Shown: positions 15,200-24,491 of the stretch, piece after piece | Numbering within the stretch: position 1 is the first letter of the stretch | Layout of the letters: the number at the start of each line of letters is the position of its first letter | From: CAIYTF01 sp963664845 | GTDB lineage: Bacteria > Bacteroidota > Ignavibacteria > Ignavibacteriales > Ignavibacteriaceae | Assembly (NCBI GenBank): GCA_963664845.1 | Contig: OY761615.1 | Coordinates: 5,456,001-5,520,000 of the forward strand | Direction of reading: 5' to 3' | Length of the DNA: 64,000 nucleotides | Notes under the pieces: model-generated | What the model saw: the letters and a program-made list of their open reading frames with translations, nothing else | Told to the model about the DNA's origin: nothing | Databases searched by the model: none | Made by a program: the position numbers and the translations under genes

Positions 15200-18100
15200 C
15201 TAATATAATTCTATCTCATATCTTAAAATTTGTTCCATGATTCCATCAACTGCTTGGATTAATAGTAATTGATTTTCAATTCGATCAATAGTCTCCAAAA
15301 GCAAAGAAAAATGTGGCTTCGAAAATTCACAACGGGTAAACTTAAATGATAAATATTCTAAAGTTTTTGAAATTACTACATAACCACCAATTTTTAAAGA
15401 AAGGACATCGCTAGAAACATTAGCCAATTTATATCGCGTCATATTATCAACATCAACCAACGAAATAGTCTCCTCTTCTTCGTTTATCACGGCTTTTTTA
15501 AATTGAAACGAAATATTAAATTCTTCAAGTAATGAATTATGATAATCATTCATGATATAATTATCATCACGTTTCTCAAGCAATGCTATTTCTTTACCAA
15601 GATTAACTAACCGATTAAATACATTCGTATCAGCAACAATTGGTATTTTAGGTACACTATTTTCACTGCTAACAACATATAGGGCATCCTTAAAAGCATT
15701 TAAATAATTATCAGAACATAATATAGCATAACAATAAAAAATAAAATCACTATTAGTTACATTAATACCTAAATCCCTGTAATATGTTAACAAAAAATTA
15801 TTGCAATTATTAACTGGCAGAGGATTCCATTCCGCTCTTTGTTTATATTCTGGAAAAAAATTAGTGACAATATGAGCATTACCTCTTGATCCTAAATCAT
15901 TATCAGGGTAATACCAACAAAAGCTTGAAAAACGATGTAAATCATCACCAATATCAACTCTCGAAGGTGAAATAGCCAATCCAAAAACATTAGGCGTGGC
16001 GAATGCAGAGAGTAACTCTGGCCGAAAACGTGTACCACCACCTCCTTCTGCACCAACTAATCTAAGGAGTTCACTATCTAAAATTGCAAATAGTTCAATA
16101 AAAGGACGATAATTATACTTTTTAATAGACGCGGTATTGGCAAGATTTTGAAATCCTGAACGAACAGAAAGTGATAATTTTGACTCGGGAGGAACCCTAG
16201 TCTGACCCGAAAACCATCTTTCACACAACTGTTCATAAGTCATCGTAAGACGTGAAATATCTTGAGCTTTTCGTATTAAAATATTTTCGTCGCTATGAGT
16301 AAATAAACTGGATGGAGCAAGTTTAATACCAGAACATTGTCTGGAAAAAACATAATGATCGTCATTAGTGGAGCTTTTATAAACATTCCAGAACCGGGAA
16401 TATAATTCTAAATCATAATTTGTAGAAACTGGTTTAAATATATTTAATTCAGAGGGAGAAAAAGCAGTAAAATTTGATAAATAATCAGCCTGGTCAGAAT
16501 TCAAATAATCAATTTTTTGATTTTTAGTAAAATTGGTAATTGAGTGATGAAAATATGAATTAGATTCTTCGCTATTTTGTTTTCTAATTGCAATTAAAAG
16601 TATTCGTCCTTGTAGAGTATTAAATAAATTAGACGATTTAATGCCTGTCCGGATATCATTATCAATTTCTAAGATAAAAAACTTATTAAAAATGCTTTGT
16701 AAGTATCTCCTTGCATAAGCATAAGATTGATGGGTACAAAATGCGGATGGCAAGATTAAACAAATTCCACCATTCTGGACTGTAAGTACTTTGTCAACAG
16801 ACCAACGCAGAAACTTCATAAAATCATTATTTATCTGTTTTTGAACATTTTGCCTACTAGTTCTTTCTTCAACAGGTGGACGAAAATCGTCAAGTAAATT
16901 CGAAATATGTTGGAAAGTGGGCCCAGTATTATGCAAAGAGAACGAATCTGAAGATGGTGGATTGCCTATTACTAATATTAACGGATCTTGTAACTTATTA
17001 GTTACATTTATCAATTCTTGTTGTAAATAATTTGGGTCTTCATAATCAACGGTTTCTACTAACCGATCGCTCAATGTATTCGTAAGAAATAAGGAAATAT
17101 TATGACGCTCTCGATCAAATCCTTCAATCATTTTTAATCGATAATTTGCTAAAGCATATGGAGCCGGAAGTATTTCTATACCAATCATTTTGAGATGTCC
17201 CTCAGGAGGACAATTAATTATCATTTGTTCAATAAATGTACCTGTACCACAGCAAGGTTCAATAATTAAATTATTTGGATTATATAAATCCGTAATATTA
17301 AAATCTAAAATAAAAACATGTTTAACAACTTTAATACTGAAGGACACTAAAGACTGAGGAGTATAAAATGCACCATAATCATATCTTGTTTTAGGATCAA
17401 AATAAGAAAGAAATTTTTCATATAAAGTATGGTAATCGGGATTTTCCAATCTGCCATCTTCAAGATTAAGGTGAGCCAAAAGTTTTATTGTATCATCATA
17501 CCAAGAGATTAATGTATTTGTAAACTCTGTATTATAGCCAAATTCATTATAAAGAGAATTTACTAATCCCTTAAAAGGCATTAATTTACATGAATATTCC
17601 TCAAATATCACATCGTGCCAAAATGCTTTTATTTTGTCATATCTTTGGACCGTGGTGTCAGCAGGTGCGATAATACTGCGATGAGCATAAAGTAAACCAA
17701 AAACCAATACTTGAGCAACAAAATCCGAAAAATATTTCGGATCATTTAAAACAGTATCGTGATCATATACTAATAAATGTCTCAAATCATGCAAATATGA
17801 AATAATATTGTTTTCATCTTCATTAAGTCCTGAATTCAATGGAGCTTCTGTAAGATCAAGGATAATTGAAGAAATATTACGAGCACGTAAGGCAATTTCT
17901 TTTATTAAATCTTCATCAGAAGAAATTCTAAAACCTGATTCAGAGAAAAATTGACGGAATTTAATTTCCAACCGAACATCAATATTTTGGGACGACCAAT
18001 TATCATTCAGAGAAACAGGTTTAGAAATAAGAGAAAACCGTTCTAGATCTTCAAAAGAACGATCAAAAAATAAAAATTCAATACCATCTGTTAAAATAAC

Positions 18101-18439
18101 CTTGGTTTGCAATTCCAAGTATCTACGGATTTGTGACTCGTGATTACCCAATGAGATGGAGTTCTCCGGATCAAGTCCTTTCGATTCTGCAAAGCCATAT
18201 AATCCAAAATCAACATTATTATAAAAACGCCAATCAGGTCTACCTCTTCGATATTGATTGACTGGTTCAAAAATAATTCGTATTTCTTGGTCAGTATACT
18301 CTTGAATTAAAGACGAAAAAAAAGAATTTAATAAAGGACGATAGCTTAATTCTGGAGTCGCTTGCCGAGTCCGAACACCAGCGTTATATAATTCTTGTAA
18401 TCCATATAAATAACTTTTAGCTATCGATAAAAAACTCAT
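15200..18439 (-). CDS. nuclease-methyltransferase fusion, type IIG-like
   Basis: 1079 residues. The N-terminal 200 residues look like a PD-(D/E)xK nuclease: RRGRPDWRFYNNVDFG, then GFAESKGLD, with Asp and the Glu-x-Lys pair. The centre is an N6-adenine methyltransferase of the N-6 DNA methylase group: YGAFYTPQSLVSFSIKVV, motif I IIEPCCGTGTFIEQM (near residue 395) and motif IV VIGNPPSSDSFS (near 490). The C-terminal 400 residues should hold target recognition. Restriction and modification in one chain is the type IIG plan. Its start overlaps the upstream cytosine methyltransferase gene by 4 bases, so the three enzymes are made together. The region is AT-rich. Confidence 0.7.
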   Translation of the reverse strand: MSFLSIAKSYLYGLQELYNAGVRTRQATPELSYRPLLNSFFSSLIQEYTDQEIRIIFEPVNQYRRGRPDWRFYNNVDFGLYGFAESKGLDPENSISLGNHESQIRRYLELQTKVILTDGIEFLFFDRSFEDLERFSLISKPVSLNDNWSSQNIDVRLEIKFRQFFSESGFRISSDEDLIKEIALRARNISSIILDLTEAPLNSGLNEDENNIISYLHDLRHLLVYDHDTVLNDPKYFSDFVAQVLVFGLLYAHRSIIAPADTTVQRYDKIKAFWHDVIFEEYSCKLMPFKGLVNSLYNEFGYNTEFTNTLISWYDDTIKLLAHLNLEDGRLENPDYHTLYEKFLSYFDPKTRYDYGAFYTPQSLVSFSIKVVKHVFILDFNITDLYNPNNLIIEPCCGTGTFIEQMIINCPPEGHLKMIGIEILPAPYALANYRLKMIEGFDRERHNISLFLTNTLSDRLVETVDYEDPNYLQQELINVTNKLQDPLILVIGNPPSSDSFSLHNTGPTFQHISNLLDDFRPPVEERTSRQNVQKQINNDFMKFLRWSVDKVLTVQNGGICLILPSAFCTHQSYAYARRYLQSIFNKFFILEIDNDIRTGIKSSNLFNTLQGRILLIAIRKQNSEESNSYFHHSITNFTKNQKIDYLNSDQADYLSNFTAFSPSELNIFKPVSTNYDLELYSRFWNVYKSSTNDDHYVFSRQCSGIKLAPSSLFTHSDENILIRKAQDISRLTMTYEQLCERWFSGQTRVPPESKLSLSVRSGFQNLANTASIKKYNYRPFIELFAILDSELLRLVGAEGGGGTRFRPELLSAFATPNVFGLAISPSRVDIGDDLHRFSSFCWYYPDNDLGSRGNAHIVTNFFPEYKQRAEWNPLPVNNCNNFLLTYYRDLGINVTNSDFIFYCYAILCSDNYLNAFKDALYVVSSENSVPKIPIVADTNVFNRLVNLGKEIALLEKRDDNYIMNDYHNSLLEEFNISFQFKKAVINEEEETISLVDVDNMTRYKLANVSSDVLSLKIGGYVVISKTLEYLSFKFTRCEFSKPHFSLLLETIDRIENQLLLIQAVDGIMEQILRYEIELY

Positions 18440-19497
18440 GACTTAGACGCTTTTTTCTTTTTATAACAATGAATAATTTGCAGCCCTAAAGCTTTAGCTA
18501 AATTTACAGGGACCGCATTACCAATTTGTCTTGCAATGCTAACTTTTGTTCCGGAAAAAACATAATCTTTTGGAAATGTTTGAAGTAAAGCACCTTCACG
18601 AAGAGATATTGACCGGTTCTGTTCTGGATGGCCAAACTGACCTCGTGTAAAACTATCAAATCTGGCCGTAATAGTGGGTGCAACATCATCCCAAGACATG
18701 CGACCATATACTTTACGGTGACCAATAATTGAAGAACTAACTTTATGACAGTTCGCTAACAAATCTTCAGGTAAATTATCTCTGCCTTCACCTGGTCTAA
18801 GCGATATTATTCTACGCAAATTTAATTCTGATAACTTATCACTTCTATGATTTTTAATATTAGGATGATCCTTGCCATTCGATGGTGGAGGAGGTAAATG
18901 ACCAATCGCCGTTCGTACTGTAATTTTATTTTTAAGAGGTCTAGGGAAAGTGAAATTTGGAGCCCCATCAATTAAGTTTTCACCAACAATAAATATCCGT
19001 TTACGACGCTGAGGTACATTAAAATTACTAGCATCTAGTTTCCCAATTGTTACATGGTACAGATCGTGAGTTACTGATTTGATGAAATCAGACAAAAATG
19101 TTTTCCCTCTCTTTCCTGTTATCCCGGGGACATTTTCAATAACAAAATAGTGTGGCTTTAATTCAATAATGAGGTCTAACATTCTAAATATTAAATCATT
19201 TCTGATATCTGCATCTTCCCCAATTCTTTGAATCGAGAACCCTTGACACGGTGGGCCCCCCGCCAATAGAAAAAGTTCTTCAGAATTTTTCCCGATCTTA
19301 TCTCGTATTTTACCGTTAAGTAATGAATTGATATCGACTACTTCGGTTTTATGACGAATATATTTATTATTTAGTAATTGAGTAGCAATGGAATCGGGAT
19401 CTTTATCAAAACTATAAATAATATCAAACCCAGCACTTTTCAATCCAAGACTCAAACCACCAGAACCAGAAAACGCATCAATACAAGTAAATTTCAA
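18436..19497 (-). CDS. DNA (cytosine-5) methyltransferase 2
   Basis: 353 residues with the full cytosine-5 set in order: motif I DAFSGSGGLSLGL, motif IV GGPPCQGFS with the catalytic Cys, motif VI ENVPG, motif VIII NVPQRRKRIF, motif IX HPEQNRSISLREGALLQTFP and motif X QIGNAVPVNLAKAL. The stretch between VIII and IX, the target-recognition region, is of ordinary length. It shares 4-base overlaps with both neighbours. Two cytosine-5 enzymes in a row usually mean that the target is asymmetric and each enzyme modifies one strand, but the targets cannot be read from sequence. Confidence 0.9.
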   Translation of the reverse strand: MKFTCIDAFSGSGGLSLGLKSAGFDIIYSFDKDPDSIATQLLNNKYIRHKTEVVDINSLLNGKIRDKIGKNSEELFLLAGGPPCQGFSIQRIGEDADIRNDLIFRMLDLIIELKPHYFVIENVPGITGKRGKTFLSDFIKSVTHDLYHVTIGKLDASNFNVPQRRKRIFIVGENLIDGAPNFTFPRPLKNKITVRTAIGHLPPPPSNGKDHPNIKNHRSDKLSELNLRRIISLRPGEGRDNLPEDLLANCHKVSSSIIGHRKVYGRMSWDDVAPTITARFDSFTRGQFGHPEQNRSISLREGALLQTFPKDYVFSGTKVSIARQIGNAVPVNLAKALGLQIIHCYKKKKASKS

Positions 19498-20810
19498 AAA
19501 GAGATTCTCCTGTTTTTTATACCAGCCATTACACTTGAATAAGCTTCTCCAGCTGGGTCGACGGAAGTTTTAAAATCTATAAAGTTTTCTTTCAATGAAA
19601 CAGATGTCAATTCAATTAAAACATTAACAGCTAATGCTGTACTCAAAGTAGGGGGGACAGCTTCTCCAATTTGTTTAAAAATTGAATCAAAATTACCAAA
19701 AAAACGAAAATTTAGTGGGAATCCCTGTAAAATAGATGCCTCACGCATACTCAAACCTCTATCTTGTTCAGGATGTATAAAACGTCCACTAGCGGGATTC
19801 CTTGCGTACCTAGTAATGGTTATGGAAGGTTTATCCCATGATAATCGACCATATACATCTGAAAAACCTTTCACTCTATCTAAACATTTAGGTCCGACGC
19901 CCTTGGGGCGGCTTCCACCATTTACTGGAATTTGACGAATAACAGTCAAAGTACTTTCTCTATGATTAGCACATTTATGAAGTGTATCAACAGTTGATGG
20001 TTTCAAAGGAGATAAGGGAGGCAAATGGCCAATAGCCTCTCTTACTGTAACAAAATTTGAACGTTCTTGAATAAGTGGGGAAGGTAACTTGAAATTATGT
20101 TTCATAGCAATAACAATGGCTCGAAATCTTTGTTGAGGTGTACCATAAGCTGCAGCGTTTACAATAGTCTGTTTAACAAAATAACCATTCTTGGTAAAAA
20201 TGTCCTTAAATTCTTGTAGATGTTCCAAATATTTAGAAGAGAGGAGTTCTGGTACATTCTCCATTATTACACATGCGGGATTAAGTTCAATTGCTATTTT
20301 CGAAAACTTCCCAATTAAAGTATTTCTTTCATCTGAAAAATTCCAATTTTTCTTACGATGAGATGTAAAACCCTGACACGGAGCGCAGCCAATAATAATT
20401 AATGGTTTTGATTTATCATAAAGAGGTAATTTTTTCAGCAATTTCTTTAAATTATTCTTATTTTTAGATATTTCAACTATATCGTCAACTAAACCAGGAA
20501 CACCAAAATTAATTTCAAATGTTTTTGCAGCGTCTGGATTAATATCAATACCACCAATTATTTCGAAAAATGGTATATCCCGCGAAATACTATTAAAACC
20601 AAGACTCATACCACCACACCCTGAAAAAAAATCAAGAACTTGGAAAGCAGAATCACCTTTTTTTTTACTTAAAGGCAACCATGATTTCAATTCATTAAAA
20701 TAATATTCACCAATTTTGTCTTTATTTTGGCGGAAATCTTGATTTTGAGACTCTTGCTTTGATGCTTTATAAATATTTATTAGTTCATTACGTAAAATCA
20801 TCTGGACCAT
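19494..20810 (-). CDS. DNA (cytosine-5) methyltransferase 1
   Basis: 438 residues, longer than its neighbour because of an extra N-terminal 55 residues. Motifs: I LDFFSGCGGMSLGF, IV GCAPCQGFTSHR (catalytic Cys), VI MENVPELL, VIII AYGTPQQRFRAIVIA, IX HPEQDRGLSMREASILQGFP and X IFKQIGEAVPPTLSTAL. It is the first gene of the minus-strand restriction operon, with AAGAG 5 bases before the ATG at 20810. The motifs are clearly different in sequence from those of the second enzyme, so this is not a recent tandem duplication. Confidence 0.9.
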   Translation of the reverse strand: MVQMILRNELINIYKASKQESQNQDFRQNKDKIGEYYFNELKSWLPLSKKKGDSAFQVLDFFSGCGGMSLGFNSISRDIPFFEIIGGIDINPDAAKTFEINFGVPGLVDDIVEISKNKNNLKKLLKKLPLYDKSKPLIIIGCAPCQGFTSHRKKNWNFSDERNTLIGKFSKIAIELNPACVIMENVPELLSSKYLEHLQEFKDIFTKNGYFVKQTIVNAAAYGTPQQRFRAIVIAMKHNFKLPSPLIQERSNFVTVREAIGHLPPLSPLKPSTVDTLHKCANHRESTLTVIRQIPVNGGSRPKGVGPKCLDRVKGFSDVYGRLSWDKPSITITRYARNPASGRFIHPEQDRGLSMREASILQGFPLNFRFFGNFDSIFKQIGEAVPPTLSTALAVNVLIELTSVSLKENFIDFKTSVDPAGEAYSSVMAGIKNRRISF

Positions 20811-21290
20811 TAAACTCTTAAAAAAAATAAATAAACTAGTTCTATGATATAGCTACTATTTGAGATTTTGACTAAAAAAATTTAAAAAAAATCATTTAAT
20901 TTAACGAATTCCTTGTAATTGAGCCGATTTCTATAAAATTTGATAAATTTCTATTTCAGCGCTAAAATCATCTTGTAAAATAACCAATTTATTAAGAATT
21001 TGACCCACAATAGGCCAAAATATTTGTTTTTTAATGAAAAATTGAATAAACAACCGTAGAAAAAAAGAGCGGAAAGCGTGTATTATTTACGATATGTAAA
21101 TATTAAACCGTGAATATTAATACGGTTCATTTATAAATAGGAAAATATGAGAAATTGTCCACAAAACGAAAAAAATAATCAATTAACTTTTCAAATTCTT
21201 CTTGGGGTTTTTTCCAAATGAAAAATATAAGATATTCTGTTAAAACTTTGGGGGAAGTATTTAATTAAAAAGTTTCAATATTCATGCCAT
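20811..21290. promoter_or_regulatory. AT-rich control region upstream of the restriction operon
   Basis: No gene is seen. The stretch is strongly AT-rich and must hold the promoter of the minus-strand operon. Two small inverted repeats are candidate operators: TTTAC/GTAAA (21086-21100) and AACCGT/ACGGTT (21106-21127). No controller (C) protein gene is present. Confidence 0.4.
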
Positions 21291-21782
21291 TTATTCAAAT
21301 AACTTTTCGAGTTCTTTCTTAGCCTTTTTCTTGTCAATCACCACGTTTTCAACCTCCTGGCGGTCCTTCCAGCCATGCTGTTTGAGGGCAAAGATGCAAG
21401 CGGCCACTTCCAGGGTGCCGGTGACCATACCGCGTTCATAGGCGGCCACCTTTTTCAGGGTAGCGCGTTCGGTGAGCGGCCTTAGTTCCTCATGATCATA
21501 GAATATCTGCTTGGAAACGTCGATTTCGTAGGCGAATTCACTTACTATTGGCAAAGGCGTATTCTCGATATATTCTTTGAATTTGACCCGGATAGTCTCT
21601 ATTTCCTCCGGGGTGAGGCGGGGACGGCGGGTCTGGCGGCGCATGTTACGGTGGACTTTGGTTAAAGCTCTTTCATTTATTACCACTGAAGGCACGGAAG
21701 ACACGGAAACTATGGAACGATTCTCCGGGGCTGCTAAATCATCGTAATCGGGTATTAGGTCTGAATTTATTTCATTTTCCAT
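21291..21782 (-). CDS. terminase small subunit-like protein
   Basis: 163 residues. The middle reads as a DNA-binding helical segment (RPRLTPEEIETIRVKFKEYI, then IVSEFAYEIDVSKQIFYDHE), and the end has FALKQHGWKDRQEVE, a tail common in phage small terminase/DNA-packaging proteins. Its start touches the portal stop, so the two are cotranscribed on the minus strand. In related Mu-type head clusters these genes run in the same direction as the large terminase and capsid, whereas here they are opposite. Confidence 0.6.
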   Translation of the reverse strand: MENEINSDLIPDYDDLAAPENRSIVSVSSVPSVVINERALTKVHRNMRRQTRRPRLTPEEIETIRVKFKEYIENTPLPIVSEFAYEIDVSKQIFYDHEELRPLTERATLKKVAAYERGMVTGTLEVAACIFALKQHGWKDRQEVENVVIDKKKAKKELEKLFE

Positions 21783-22963
21783 TATAACGTAAACTCACTT
21801 TCTGTCAGATTATACTTTGTTTTGAAATATTCCGGGGTGAACTTCACGCCAATACGGGCCAGAATTTCATCCCGCTTTGCAAGTTCGGAATCAACGTCTT
21901 TCTTTTCGAAAAGGATAAATTTCGGTACTTCGGCTGCGCTCAGTAACCGCCCGGTGCTCGATGAGCGGTTTCCTGCAAAATTGATTGTGGCAATTTTGCC
22001 TATCATTTCATTCATGAACCGTTCGACTATGTGAGCATCGGCCTGATTGACGGCTTTTTCACCGTCCTGCTGGACGACGGCGGCGGCGTAGCTGCCGGTG
22101 GACTGCTGTTCTGTGGTATTAGAGACGGTAAGAAATGCCTTCGTAATTTCAAGGTTGCAGTGTCTGATCAGAGACTGGTAGAGATTCGAAGAATCTCCCT
22201 TGCCGGCAGCTTCCAGAAAATCTACTGCATCCTCCTTATTAACAACAGCAACACCGTCCTGCATCATCGTGTTGAGCATTTGAAGGAATTCCAGCCGCTT
22301 CTCCTGGGTGGTGGCCTTTGGAGTCTTTCCAAACAGGAACGGCATACCGTATTTCTCCGTCATTTTGAGCCAGAACCTGACCCCGCCTTTCTTAAAGTTC
22401 ACACTCCAGAAAATCTTCGAAGCCAGTTTTTCACCATACGGATTGGAATAAGTTGGTTTATTCCGGGCGACACAGAACGCAAGGGGAGCTGCAAGATTGT
22501 CATCCGACGCGCTCCCGGTATTCCGGATCCGTAACTGGTTGGCCGTATCATAGTAAAAATACTGCTGCGGCCGGTCCTCCACACGAGGAATATAGAAGCC
22601 GTCAGCATATTCCCACTGCAGGACAAAGGGCTGGAATCCATAGAAAACACAATTCAGAATATTATCGATAAGCGCGTAGAGATCGATTGACTTCAGATAT
22701 TCTTCAAAGAACTTCATTACCGCAGGTGAGCAATTTTCATTCTGCAATTCATATTCCAGGTTCTGCACACCGCTTTTACGCTTCTGGAATACTGCCGATA
22801 CATGAGGATCATTGAGCAAATCCTTGTATGCGATTGATCCGGAGTTCTGTGCTTTTAGCACTGTATCCGGGTCCGGCAGATAAAGCAAGGCAGTGGAATA
22901 AATTTCTTGTGCCTCTCTGGATGCCTTATCAGCATTTTGCTTGATTTTGTTCATTTTTGGCAT
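21782..22963 (-). CDS. Mu gp29-like portal protein (DUF935)
   Basis: 393 residues. It matches the DUF935 portal family in its layout: EIYSTALLYLPDPDTVLKAQ, DPHVSAVFQKRKSGVQNLEY, YGFQPFVLQWEY (near residue 108), VARNKPTYSNPYGEKLASK and then WSVNFKKGGVRFWLKMTEKY (near 195). The portal dodecamer is the DNA gate at one capsid vertex. Full-family portals are usually longer (about 500 residues), so this one has a short C-terminal region. It is followed directly by the small-terminase-like gene. Confidence 0.8.
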   Translation of the reverse strand: MPKMNKIKQNADKASREAQEIYSTALLYLPDPDTVLKAQNSGSIAYKDLLNDPHVSAVFQKRKSGVQNLEYELQNENCSPAVMKFFEEYLKSIDLYALIDNILNCVFYGFQPFVLQWEYADGFYIPRVEDRPQQYFYYDTANQLRIRNTGSASDDNLAAPLAFCVARNKPTYSNPYGEKLASKIFWSVNFKKGGVRFWLKMTEKYGMPFLFGKTPKATTQEKRLEFLQMLNTMMQDGVAVVNKEDAVDFLEAAGKGDSSNLYQSLIRHCNLEITKAFLTVSNTTEQQSTGSYAAAVVQQDGEKAVNQADAHIVERFMNEMIGKIATINFAGNRSSSTGRLLSAAEVPKFILFEKKDVDSELAKRDEILARIGVKFTPEYFKTKYNLTESEFTL

Positions 22964-23008
22964 AAAAACCGCATTTCCTATGAAATATCTCCCTAAAAAT
23001 AATTTTTA

Positions 23009-23041
23009 AAAATGTTGCGGATTGCACGTCCGCAACATTTT
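23009..23041. promoter_or_regulatory. perfect inverted repeat between divergent head genes
   Basis: 13-bp arms AAAATGTTGCGGA and TCCGCAACATTTT around a 7-base loop, with short T runs outside on each strand. It lies between the divergent portal and protease genes. Terminator-shaped, but no operon ends here. It may be an operator, or an old terminator left by rearrangement. Confidence 0.55.
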
Positions 23042-23097
23042 ATGAGAATATCTTTAACCAGGATTTATAAGATTATAATGATTCATAGGATAGAAAT

Positions 23098-24084
23098 ATG
23101 AACGAATACTTTGAAATTTTCAGAATAGGGCTGCATACTGACTCAAAGGGTCAGCAGAAGGACTGGACGGAGGAAGATCTAAATCGTATTGCTGCCAAAT
23201 ATAATGAGCAGAAGGAGCATGAAGCCCCGCTTGTTATCGGCCATCCGGAGATTAATCATCCTGCATACGGGTGGGTTGAGAATTTGAAGGTGGAAGGTGG
23301 GAAACTCCTGGCAAAGGCTGCCCAGATAGTACCTGAATTTGCGGAAGCCATAAAGACCGGTCTTTTCAAGAAGCGTTCTATTTCTCTCTATCCGGATTTG
23401 CTTTTGCGCCATGTCGGATTTCTCGGAGCGGTGCCGCCTGCAGTGAAAGGATTGAAAGATATTTCCTTTGCCAGTACTGAAGGCAATGAGATCACGGAGT
23501 ATACAGAAGATACTGAGGCGGGTTCTTCTTTATTTGCTGAAAATGAGGCTCTCAGAAGCGATATAAGCGCGAAAGATTCACAAATAGCTGAGTTATCCGA
23601 CAAACTTACTGAGAAAGAAACGGAAATTGCCACTCTGACAGCAAGTCAGGCTGAATTGTTAACCAAACACTCCACGCTTGAAATCGAATTTTCTGAATTC
23701 AAAAAACTGAAGGAGGAAACAGACTTCAAAAAAGAGCTGGCAGCTAAGGTGGCCACTAAGGCGATCACACCGGCACAATCTGAAATGATTCTCCATTTCT
23801 ACGCGGAAATTGAAAAACTGGATGAGACTACGATTTCCTTCGCCGAAGGATGCGGACCCAGGGATTTTCTGAAAAACTTTGTTGCGACACTGCCGAGGCT
23901 TATTCCGGATGTTCCCAATATCCCAGGCGAAGAGCCGGAAATACAGCCAATTGATGTGGATGTACTCGCCGCCAAGACCCTGGAATATGTTGACGCACAG
24001 GAAAAAAAAGGCATCACGGTTTCATTCGGTGACGCAGTTAAAATAGTTAAACCGCAATTATTAATTCCTAAAAAGAAGGAGTAA
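23098..24084 (+). CDS. Mu-type head maturation protease/scaffold protein
   Basis: 328 residues. The N-terminal 110 residues match the Mu gpI-like protease: FRIGLHTDSKGQQKDWTEED, then EAPLVIGHPEINHPAYGWVE and LFKKRSISLYPDL, which holds the candidate Ser nucleophile and His. From residue about 150 comes a long coiled coil (DKLTEKETEIATL...), the scaffold part, as in Mu where the Z scaffold shares the same frame. It begins the plus-strand head operon, and the decoration-type gene starts 6 bases later. Confidence 0.75.
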   Translation: MNEYFEIFRIGLHTDSKGQQKDWTEEDLNRIAAKYNEQKEHEAPLVIGHPEINHPAYGWVENLKVEGGKLLAKAAQIVPEFAEAIKTGLFKKRSISLYPDLLLRHVGFLGAVPPAVKGLKDISFASTEGNEITEYTEDTEAGSSLFAENEALRSDISAKDSQIAELSDKLTEKETEIATLTASQAELLTKHSTLEIEFSEFKKLKEETDFKKELAAKVATKAITPAQSEMILHFYAEIEKLDETTISFAEGCGPRDFLKNFVATLPRLIPDVPNIPGEEPEIQPIDVDVLAAKTLEYVDAQEKKGITVSFGDAVKIVKPQLLIPKKKE

Positions 24085-24090
24085 TCCACA

Positions 24091-24465
24091 ATGGCAAACC
24101 CATTATTCACAAAAAACTTTATTGCGGGAGCCGCGATTACAAAGTACCGAATTGTGAAATTTGGCGCTGATGATGATCACGTAATCCAGGCATCGGCCTC
24201 AAGCGATTCTATTATCGGCGTATCTGACAGTCTTGGAGCGGGCACCGGTGAAAGAGTAGATATTGTTCTTTCAGGAATAGCCGAAATTGAACTCGGCGGA
24301 AGCGTTAACCGCGGAACAGTGGTGACTGCTGACTCAAACGGCAGGGCGGTTCAATGCAGTCCGAGTACTGGGGTAAACCAAAGGCTGATCGGTATTTCGA
24401 TGGTTGGCGGAACGACGGGCGACATCGCGCCGGTGTTGATTGCTCTTAGTGTGATGCAAGGTTAA
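24091..24465 (+). CDS. DUF2190-like capsid decoration protein
   Basis: 124 residues, Gly/Ala/Val-rich and beta in nature. The pattern SIIGVSDSLGAGTGERVDIV, then a repeated GIAEIELGGSVNRGTVV, resembles DUF2190 capsid cement proteins that stabilise the capsid surface. Its position between protease and major capsid gene is the usual one. There is no signal peptide. Confidence 0.65.
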   Translation: MANPLFTKNFIAGAAITKYRIVKFGADDDHVIQASASSDSIIGVSDSLGAGTGERVDIVLSGIAEIELGGSVNRGTVVTADSNGRAVQCSPSTGVNQRLIGISMVGGTTGDIAPVLIALSVMQG

Positions 24466-24491
24466 TACAAAGCAAGAAAGCGAGAATTATT

